Positions 5,268-10,943 of a stretch of DNA of 10,943 nucleotides are shown in pieces. The notes below the pieces were generated by a model. The model worked only from the letters and a program-made list of their open reading frames with translations. It was not told where the DNA came from and did no database searches. The DNA is from Bordetella parapertussis. GTDB taxonomy: Bacteria > Pseudomonadota > Gammaproteobacteria > Burkholderiales > SG8-41. Numbering within the stretch: position 1 is the stretch's first letter; the number at the start of each line of letters is the position of its first letter. Location: the NCBI GenBank assembly GCA_945863085.1, contig CAMBCD010000068.1, positions 1 to 10,943 of the forward strand, written 5' to 3'. The position numbers were made by a program, and so were the translations under genes.

Positions 5268-6789
5268 ATGGACAGCGACGTACTGATTGTGGGCGCAGGC
5301 CCGACCGGACTGATGCTCGCCAACCAACTGACGCGCCGTGGTGTGCGGGTGCAGATCATCGACCGGCATTCCGGTCCGGCACAGCAAAGCCGCGCCATCG
5401 CCGTGCAGGCGCGCACCCTGGAAATTTACTCGAAGCTCGGCATCGCCGGGCAGGCACTTGCACTCGGCAAGATCGGCACCGGCGCCAACCTGTGGGCCGA
5501 AGGCCGCTGGGGCGCTCGTATTCCGCTCGGCGACATCGGCCAGGACATGAGCCCCTTCCCGTACGTGTTGATCCTCGGCCAGGACGACAACGAAGGCATC
5601 ATGGGCAAACACCTGCAAGATCAGGGCGTGAGCGTGCAATGGAATACCGAACTGCTGAAGTTCGAGCAACAGCCCGATTCCGTCACCGCCACCCTCAAAA
5701 CCGCGGATGGTACAACGCGCCAGGTCAGCGCCGCCTACATGGCCGGATGCGACGGCGCACGCAGCGCAGTGCGCGAACAAAGCGGCATTTCTTTCCCCGG
5801 CGCACCGGATGAACTCAATGTTTACCTGTGGCGCGACGGATTCCACCTGCTGTTCCCGTTCCGCGGCCAGGACCACTGGCGCATCGTCGGCATCCTGCCG
5901 CGACAACTACGTGATCGTGACAAGCTGGGCTTTGACGACGTGATCCCGGCGATCCGCAGCGAAGCCGGCGCGGCGCTGGACTTCAAAAGCTGCAGCTGGT
6001 TTTCGACTTACCGCATCCACCACCGCTGCGCCGAAAAATTCCGCGACCGGCGTTCATTCCTGCTCGGCGACGCCGCGCACATCCACAGCCCCGCCGGCGG
6101 CCAGGGTATGAACACCGGTCTGCAGGACGCCTACAACCTGGGATGGAAACTCGCGCTGGTGGTGCAGGGACTGGCAAACCCTGCGCTGCTGGACAGCTAT
6201 GAACAGGAACGCCTGCCGGTCGCGCAGCGGCTGCTGGCCACCACCGACCGCCTGTTCATGCTGCTGGTCTCCGATGGCTGGTTCGCCAAACTGTTTCGCA
6301 CCCGCATCGTGCCGCGCGTGCTCGGATTCGCGATGACGGTTAGCCGCATCCGCAGGCTGGCCTTCCGCACCGTGTCGCAGATCGGCATCCGTTACCGGCA
6401 CAGCCCGCTGTCAAAAACATTGCCCGGGCTGCCCGCGGGCGCCCTGCGGCGGGGATCGTTTCCCGTGGCTGAAACTGCGTCTGGATACGGATAACACCGC
6501 TGCTGATCTGTATCAACAGCTGTCCGACACTTCATTCAACTTGCTGGTAATCGGACAACCCGCACCGGCAGCAGGACTGCTGGACGCCAATGACCTGCTG
6601 CGCATCCATGTCGTCGCCGACGATGCCGCCAATGCGACAGAACTGGCGCGCGTGAACATCACGAGGCCGGCGTTTTACCTGCTGCGGCCGGACGGCCATG
6701 TCGCAATCGCCGGCGGGCAGCTGGATACGCCTGCAGTGAGTCGTTACCTGAGCGACCTTGGCATCAAGGGGGCCGGCCCGGCGGCTTAG
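5268..6789 (+). pseudogene. FAD-dependent aromatic-ring-hydroxylase-type monooxygenase, frameshifted
   Basis: The product belongs to the class A flavoprotein monooxygenases (PHBH fold). It has the FAD/Rossmann motif GAGPTG at residues 9-14, the DG motif GCDGARSAVR at 160-169 and the FAD ribose-binding GD motif LLGDAAHIHSPAGGQG at 265-280. The C-terminal thioredoxin-like domain common in this family is also present (for example RPDGHVAIAGG), but in another frame. The frame opened at 5268 ends at 6494, while homologous coding (GDRFPWLKLRLD onward) continues one base later from about 6452 to a stop at 6787-6789. The break lies at the GGGG run 6451-6454 and is explained by one extra base. The start has an AAGGAG site at 5256-5261. 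The substrate is unknown. A segment also seems missing after residue 180. A sequencing error could account for the frameshift. Confidence 0.85.
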
Positions 6790-7067
6790 GATTGGCCGGG
6801 GTTTTCCGGCGGCGCCGCCTGCTCGCGCTGCATGCGCTGGAACTGCGCCAGCTCCTCGGCATATTTCTTTTTCAGCTGCGTCGGGAACCAGAAATCCACC
6901 GCAGCAAAACCGAAGAAAAAGAACAGCATGATGGTGCGCGAGCTCTGCTCGAGTTCGGTGCCGAGGAACAGCACCCACAGCCCGAGCGCCAGGTTCAGCA
7001 GACCGGCCAGGTAAAACGCATAAATGCGTTTTTTCAGCCGGTCATCCATTGCATACACTTTTTCCAT
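6786..7067 (-). CDS. Small two-helix membrane protein downstream of nusB
   Basis: No function is recognised for this 93-residue protein. It has a basic start (DDRLKKR), two hydrophobic segments at about residues 15-36 and 44-61, and a charged C-terminal tail (KKKYAEELAQFQRMQRE) probably in the cytoplasm, possibly helical. It lies 19 bases after nusB on the same strand with an AGGTGA ribosome-binding site 8 bases before the ATG at 7067, so it is likely the last gene of the rib-nusB operon. An internal ATG at residue 7 is an alternative start. Its stop codon overlaps that of the convergent monooxygenase by three bases. Confidence 0.75.
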   Translation of the reverse strand: MEKVYAMDDRLKKRIYAFYLAGLLNLALGLWVLFLGTELEQSSRTIMLFFFFGFAAVDFWFPTQLKKKYAEELAQFQRMQREQAAPPENPGQS

Positions 7068-7086
7068 GGTTCATTTCACCTGCAGG

Positions 7087-7518
7087 TTAATTGCGCCCGG
7101 CCTGCACTTCCGGCGCGCGCAATTGCGCTGCCATCTTGTCGAGCACGCCGTTCACGTATTTGTGGCCGTCAGTGCCGCCGAATGACTTGGCCAGTTCTAT
7201 CGCCTCGTTGATCACCACCCGGTACGGCACTTCCGGGCATTTTTCGAATTCAAAACCCGCGAGCAGCAGGATGCCGCGCTCCACCGGTGACAGGCTTTTG
7301 TAGGCGCGGTCGAGCAGCGGTGCGATGCGTTGCTCCATCTCAACGGCGCCGGCCACGGCGCCATCGAGCAGGAGTTTGAAATAATCGGTGTCGATTTTGG
7401 CAAAACCTTCGGCATCACCCAGCTGCTGGGCAATGGTTTCAGGATCGGTACCCGCAAGCTGCCACTGGTAGAGGCCCTGCAAGGCAAATTCGCGCGAACG
7501 GCGGCGGCTGGATTTCAT
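7087..7518 (-). CDS. nusB: Transcription antitermination factor NusB
   Basis: NusB pairs with NusE (ribosomal protein S10) and binds boxA RNA to prevent early termination, above all in rRNA operons. The 143-residue protein matches along its length: the basic RNA-binding start SSRRRSREFALQGLYQWQL (residues 3-21) and the highly conserved block VPYRVVINEAIELAKSFGG (97-115), followed by GHKYVNGVLDKMA (118-130). The start at 7518 is chosen by homology; a longer frame from a GTG at 7554 would add twelve residues not usual in the family. It follows ribH, as in most proteobacteria. The 60-base gap between them is AT-rich but holds no convincing promoter. Confidence 0.96.
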   Translation of the reverse strand: MKSSRRRSREFALQGLYQWQLAGTDPETIAQQLGDAEGFAKIDTDYFKLLLDGAVAGAVEMEQRIAPLLDRAYKSLSPVERGILLLAGFEFEKCPEVPYRVVINEAIELAKSFGGTDGHKYVNGVLDKMAAQLRAPEVQAGRN

Positions 7519-7578
7519 GTTGTTCCGGTGAGGCGGCCACACGAGGTGCGGCACAAATAACTGTTTAAAATCAATAAC

Positions 7579-8067
7579 TTATATATTTTCCGCGGCCGAC
7601 CGGAAATGTTTCAGCAGATGCGCCATTTCGATCGCCGCCAGCGCACAGTCGATGCCCTTCTGTTTCATGCGCGCCTCCGCCTGATCGTCGTTCTCGGTGG
7701 TCAGGATGCCGTTGGCGATCGGTACGCCGGTTTCGAGCTGCACCTCGGTAATGCCGCGCGCCGATTCATTCGACACGATTTCAAAATGATAGGTCTCGCC
7801 GCGGATCACCGCGCCCAATGCCACCAGTGCGTCGTACTGGCCGCTGATCGCCATCGCCTTCAGCGCCAGCGGGATTTCCAGCGCACCGGGCACGGTGACG
7901 ATGGTCATGTCTTTTTTCGCCACGCCGTGTTTGACCAGGGAAGCGGTGCAGCTCGACAGCAACCCGTCGCCGATATCGATGCTGAAACGCGCCATCACGA
8001 TGCCGATACGCAGGCCCGCGCCCTTGTGTTCCGGTTCCAGCTCTTCAATGTCGTCGTAACGTGCCAT
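7579..8067 (-). CDS. ribH: 6,7-dimethyl-8-ribityllumazine synthase
   Basis: RibH condenses 5-amino-6-ribitylamino-uracil with 3,4-dihydroxy-2-butanone 4-phosphate to make lumazine, the penultimate step of riboflavin synthesis. In this 162-residue protein the substrate-binding blocks PGALEIP (60-66) and [12 protein letters not shown] (85-96, with catalytic His94) and ENDDQAEAR (125-133) are conserved. The N-terminal ARFN motif reads ARFS (26-29). The start at 8067 is preferred by homology; its ribosome-binding site is poor, and a TTG at 8088 would add seven residues and nearly touch the ribB stop. It is downstream of ribB in the rib operon. Confidence 0.96.
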   Translation of the reverse strand: MARYDDIEELEPEHKGAGLRIGIVMARFSIDIGDGLLSSCTASLVKHGVAKKDMTIVTVPGALEIPLALKAMAISGQYDALVALGAVIRGETYHFEIVSNESARGITEVQLETGVPIANGILTTENDDQAEARMKQKGIDCALAAIEMAHLLKHFRSAAENI

Positions 8068-8089
8068 GTTTTTTTCGCTTACTGTCAAT

Positions 8090-9190
8090 TTACTGTTTGC
8101 CGGGCGGCTGCAGGTAACCCGTCACTTCCAGGTCAAACCCCGCCATGCTGGGCATGCGCAGCGGCTGCGCCAGCACGCGCATTTTCTTGACGCCGAGGTC
8201 GCGCAGAATCTGCGCGCCGATGCCGTAATTGCGCAGCACGATTTTTGCAGGGCCGCCGCGTTCGTGCTGCGGCCGCGCGCGCTCCAGCAATTCCGCAGCG
8301 GTTTCCTGGCGGTGCAGCAGCAGGATCACGCCGCGGCCCTCCTCGGCGATTTTCGCCATCGCGTCATGCAGATTCCAGGAATGGCTGGTCGCACCGGTAT
8401 CGAGCAGGTCGATCAGTGATACCGGCTCATGCACCCGCACCAGTACTTCGTCGAGCGCGGTGAATTTGCCCCGCACCAGAGCGAGGTGCGTCTGTTTGCT
8501 CGCCACCTCGGTGTAAGCGACCAGCCGGAAGGTGCCATGCGCGGTGTCGATGTCGCGCTCGGTGGCACGCTTCACCAGCGATTCGGTGCTGCTGCGGTAC
8601 TGGATCAGGTCGGTGATGGTACCGATTTTCAGTTTGTGTTCGGCGGCGAAGGTGATCAGGTCCGGCAACCGCGCCATTTCCCCGTTTTCCTTGAGGATTT
8701 CGCAGATCACCGCCGCCGGCATCACACCCGCCAGCCGCGCCAGATCGCAACCGGCCTCGGTATGTCCGGCGCGTACCAGGGTGCCGCCGGTCTGCGCCAT
8801 CAGCGGAAAAATATGTCCCGGCTGCACGATGTCGGCCGGACCGGCGTCGGGCCGGATCGCTGCCTGCACCGTCTTCGCGCGGTCTGCCGCCGAAATGCCG
8901 GTGGTGACACCCTCGGCCGCTTCGATCGACAGCGTGAAATTGGTGCCCATCGGCGAGCGGTTGTTGCTGACCATCAGCGGCAGGTTGAGCTGCCGGCAGC
9001 GTTCCTCGGTCAGCGTCAGACAGATCAGGCCGCGGCCGTAACGCGCCATGAAGTTGATGGTCTCGGCCGTGGCAAATTCCGCAGCGAGCACCAGGTCGCC
9101 TTCGTTCTCGCGGTCTTCCTCGTCGACGAGCACCACCATGCGCCCGGCGCGCATGTCGGCAATGATGTCGGCGGTGGAACTGATGGCCAT
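8090..9190 (-). CDS. ribB: 3,4-dihydroxy-2-butanone 4-phosphate synthase with degenerate GTP cyclohydrolase II domain (RibBX type)
   Basis: The N-terminal half (about residues 1-200 of 366) is a complete RibB domain that converts ribulose 5-phosphate into dihydroxybutanone phosphate: [12 protein letters not shown] at 23-34 and RAGHTEAG at 140-147. The C-terminal half has the outline of GTP cyclohydrolase II (RVHEP at 252-256, [14 protein letters not shown] at 320-333) but lacks the three zinc-binding cysteines that normally follow RVHSEC, and the catalytic RQEGRG region. It should therefore not open GTP. Such fusions, named RibBX, are described in Proteobacteria, and a separate ribA is expected elsewhere. 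The start at 9190 fits the usual MA-start of the family; a GTG at 9211, overlapping the ribE stop as GTGA, would add seven residues. Confidence 0.94.
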   Translation of the reverse strand: MAISSTADIIADMRAGRMVVLVDEEDRENEGDLVLAAEFATAETINFMARYGRGLICLTLTEERCRQLNLPLMVSNNRSPMGTNFTLSIEAAEGVTTGISAADRAKTVQAAIRPDAGPADIVQPGHIFPLMAQTGGTLVRAGHTEAGCDLARLAGVMPAAVICEILKENGEMARLPDLITFAAEHKLKIGTITDLIQYRSSTESLVKRATERDIDTAHGTFRLVAYTEVASKQTHLALVRGKFTALDEVLVRVHEPVSLIDLLDTGATSHSWNLHDAMAKIAEEGRGVILLLHRQETAAELLERARPQHERGGPAKIVLRNYGIGAQILRDLGVKKMRVLAQPLRMPSMAGFDLEVTGYLQPPGKQ

Positions 9191-9207
9191 GTCGTCTTTA
9201 CCTGATT

Positions 9208-9798
9208 TCACTGCTTTGTTTCCTGCAATCGTTCAATGTAACGCGCCAGCAAATCCACCTCAAGATTCACACTTGCACCCGGTTTCAGCTGCTGCAAGGT
9301 CGTCGCAGCCAGCGTGTGTGCAATCAGGTTCACTTCAAAGCTGTCACCCCCGACCGCATTCACCGTGAGACTCACGCCGTCGACCGCCACCGAACCCTTG
9401 CGTGCGATATAACGCGCAATCGCCGGAGGCACTGCAATCACCAGCCGCCGATTATCCCCCACCGGCTCAAAGCGCGATACCGTTCCGGTGCCGTCGACAT
9501 GCCCCGTCATCAAATGGCCGCCCAGCCGGTCGGCGAGGCGCAGCGCTTTTTCGAGGTTGACCGCGGCGCCCTGCGCAAAACCGGCGACCGTGCCCAGCGT
9601 CGCCTGTGATACCTCGGCTTCGAATCCGTTATTGTCGAAAGCCACCACGGTCAGGCACACACCGCTGACCGCAATGCTGTCACCCAGCGCGACATCGTCC
9701 ATCGCCAAACCGTTGCCGGCGATGCACAGCCGCAAGCCGCCCGGCGCAGGCAGCACTTTTTCGATGCGACCGACGGCCGCAACGATGCCGGTAAACAT
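9208..9798 (-). CDS. ribE: Riboflavin synthase, alpha chain
   Basis: Riboflavin synthase dismutates two lumazine molecules into riboflavin and the pyrimidine precursor. The 196-residue protein shows the typical MFTGIV start and the two-repeat lumazine-synthase-like barrel: SGVCLTVV (residues 45-52) and GHLMTGHVDGTG (94-105) in the first barrel and border, then GVSLTVN (141-147) and NLIAHTL (157-163) in the second. Length is normal. The ATG at 9798 overlaps the last base of the ribD stop (TAATG), with a GGTGA about 8 bases upstream inside ribD, so translation is probably coupled. The name follows the usual ribE/ribC ambiguity; E. coli calls this gene ribC. Confidence 0.96.
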   Translation of the reverse strand: MFTGIVAAVGRIEKVLPAPGGLRLCIAGNGLAMDDVALGDSIAVSGVCLTVVAFDNNGFEAEVSQATLGTVAGFAQGAAVNLEKALRLADRLGGHLMTGHVDGTGTVSRFEPVGDNRRLVIAVPPAIARYIARKGSVAVDGVSLTVNAVGGDSFEVNLIAHTLAATTLQQLKPGASVNLEVDLLARYIERLQETKQ

Positions 9799-10883
9799 TA
9801 TTTGTTCACCCGGGCCAGCACGCGCACATCGTCGCCGAACTGGCGAATGTCGGTGATTTTCAGATTCTTCCGGCCGGCCAGGGTTTCCAGCGGCGGCAGA
9901 TGGAACATGCCTTTTGCAGTGTCGCCGAGGATGCAGGGCGCCATGTAGATCAGCAGTTCATCGACCAGCCCTTCGGCGAGCAGCGAACCGTTCAGCTTGT
10001 AGCCGGCCTCGACATGGATTTCATTGCAGCCGCGCCGCGCCAGCTCCTGAATCAGGGCGGGCAGCTCCACCTTGCCATCGTGGTTGGGCAGCACCACAAC
10101 TTCGGCGCCCCTGGCGCGCAGCGCCACGCTGCGCGGCACATCGGCACCGGCGGCAGCGATCAGCGTGCCCGGTCCGAGCACATTTGCCGTCAGCGGCGTC
10201 TGCATCCTGCTGTCCACCACCACCCGCATCGGCTGGCGGCTGGTCATCACATCTCGCACCGTCAGATGCGGATTGTCATCCTTGACCGTGCCCACACCCG
10301 TCAGCACTGCGCAGGCACGCGCCCGCCAGGCATGACCGTCGCGGCGCGCCTCATTGCCGGTGATCCACTGGCTTTGTCCGTTGGTCAGCGCGGTGCGGCC
10401 GTCCAGGCTGGCGGCGACCTTCATGCGCACCCAGGGTGTGCCGCGGGTCATGCGCGCAATGAATCCGATGTTCAGTTCGCGCGCTTCCATTTCCATCAGG
10501 CCGACATCGACCTGGATGCCGGCGGCGCGCAATTGATCGAAGCCCCTGCCGGCGGTTTTCGGGTTCGGATCCTGCATCGCAGCCACCACCCGCGCCGGTT
10601 TGGCCTTGATCAGCGCATCAACGCAGGGGGGAGTGCGCCCATGGTGGGCACAAGGCTCCAGCGTCACATACACCGTGGCACCCGCGACCTTGCTGCGCGC
10701 ATGCTGCAGGGCGATCGGCTCGGCATGCGCCGCGCCGGCTTTTTCATGCCAGCCCTCACCGACCATTTTGTTGTTCTTGACGATCACACAACCGACGCGC
10801 GGATTCGGCGTGGTCGTGTACAGGCCGCGCGCCGCGAGTTCCAGCGCATAAGCCATGTGGCGGTAATCATCGGGCGTAAACAT
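9798..10883 (-). CDS. ribD: Bifunctional diaminohydroxyphosphoribosylaminopyrimidine deaminase / 5-amino-6-(5-phosphoribosylamino)uracil reductase
   Basis: RibD carries out the deamination and then the NADPH-dependent reduction that follow GTP ring opening in riboflavin synthesis. The N-terminal cytidine-deaminase-like domain (about residues 1-145 of 361) has the zinc site: HAE at 53-55 and the PCAHHGRTPPC block at 77-87. The C-terminal reductase domain (about 150-361) shows VRMKVAASLDGRTAL at 152-166, SQWITG at 171-176 and DDNPHLTVR at 202-210. The start is set at 10883 because homologues begin near the sequence MFTPDD and GGGA lies 8 bases upstream; an in-frame ATG at 10895 is a possible alternative. 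It is the first rib gene of the operon, 32 bases after the probable nrdR. Confidence 0.97.
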   Translation of the reverse strand: MFTPDDYRHMAYALELAARGLYTTTPNPRVGCVIVKNNKMVGEGWHEKAGAAHAEPIALQHARSKVAGATVYVTLEPCAHHGRTPPCVDALIKAKPARVVAAMQDPNPKTAGRGFDQLRAAGIQVDVGLMEMEARELNIGFIARMTRGTPWVRMKVAASLDGRTALTNGQSQWITGNEARRDGHAWRARACAVLTGVGTVKDDNPHLTVRDVMTSRQPMRVVVDSRMQTPLTANVLGPGTLIAAAGADVPRSVALRARGAEVVVLPNHDGKVELPALIQELARRGCNEIHVEAGYKLNGSLLAEGLVDELLIYMAPCILGDTAKGMFHLPPLETLAGRKNLKITDIRQFGDDVRVLARVNK

Positions 10884-10915
10884 GGTTTTTCCCATCGCCG
10901 CAGTGGCGACTGACG

Positions 10916-10943
10916 TTACTTGCGCGACGGCTTGCGCACTTCC
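10916..10943 (-). CDS. C-terminal end of the upstream gene, probably nrdR
   Basis: On the minus strand the last eight complete codons before a TAA at 10916-10918 read EVRKPSRK. Too little is visible for direct identification. NrdR, the ATP-cone repressor of ribonucleotide reductase genes, usually precedes ribD in betaproteobacteria and many other proteobacteria and often ends in a basic tail, so it is the likely gene. This is an inference from gene order; another gene is possible. Confidence 0.5.

Noticed and set aside
7519..7578. AT-rich gap between ribH and nusB as a separate nusB promoter
   Set aside because: No -35/-10 pair with proper spacing was found, and the genes are close and co-oriented.
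9900..10913. A 337-codon plus-strand open frame opposite ribD
   Set aside because: RibD on the other strand has all its domains and motifs; this frame has the biased composition of a mirror frame.
10884..10915. FMN riboswitch upstream of ribD
   Set aside because: The gap to the preceding gene is only about 32 bases, too short for an FMN aptamer, and none of its conserved blocks is present here or before ribB.
1..10943. CRISPR array, tRNA or rRNA genes
   Set aside because: No set of regularly spaced direct repeats, no tRNA-like cloverleaf and no rRNA sequence was recognised on reading both strands.

Overview
The window is chromosomal DNA with high GC, most likely from a betaproteobacterium. 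The evidence is gene order and protein type: an nrdR-ribD-ribE-ribB(X)-ribH-nusB run on the minus strand, and further left on the same strand thiL, pgpA, pncC and recA. The species cannot be fixed from the sequence alone. No clearly new biological system stands out. The interest lies in a core housekeeping cluster that has been cut open in two places, plus several sequence anomalies.

Right part (10943 to 6786, minus strand): the last codons of a probable nrdR, then ribD, ribE, a ribB with a degenerate GTP cyclohydrolase II half (ribBX type), ribH, nusB and a small two-helix membrane protein. Spacing is tight and several genes overlap (ribD/ribE share one base at TAATG; ribE/ribB abut or overlap). 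This looks like one riboflavin-nusB operon.

Middle part (6789 to 3840): this separates nusB from thiL, which are neighbours in many proteobacteria. It holds two plus-strand genes: a RIO-family protein kinase and an FAD-dependent aromatic-ring-hydroxylase-type monooxygenase. The monooxygenase reading frame is broken by a one-base shift and it also appears to lack an internal segment. Between them is a strong intrinsic terminator pointing leftward, next to what may be the remains of a minus-strand gene.

Left part (3839 to 1, minus strand): thiL, then about 2 kb of accessory DNA and intergenic sequence, then pgpA, pncC and the N-terminal 185 codons of recA (cut by the window edge). The accessory DNA holds a 23-bp imperfect inverted repeat around a probable IS3-family transposase fragment, and a complete higBA-type toxin-antitoxin module with its own promoter and palindrome. 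recA has a perfect TATAAT box and a LexA (SOS) operator.

Functionally, the rib genes make riboflavin (a separate ribA must exist elsewhere if the ribBX call is right), nusB serves transcription antitermination, thiL makes thiamine diphosphate, pgpA makes phosphatidylglycerol, pncC recycles the pyridine-nucleotide by-product NMN, and recA repairs DNA.
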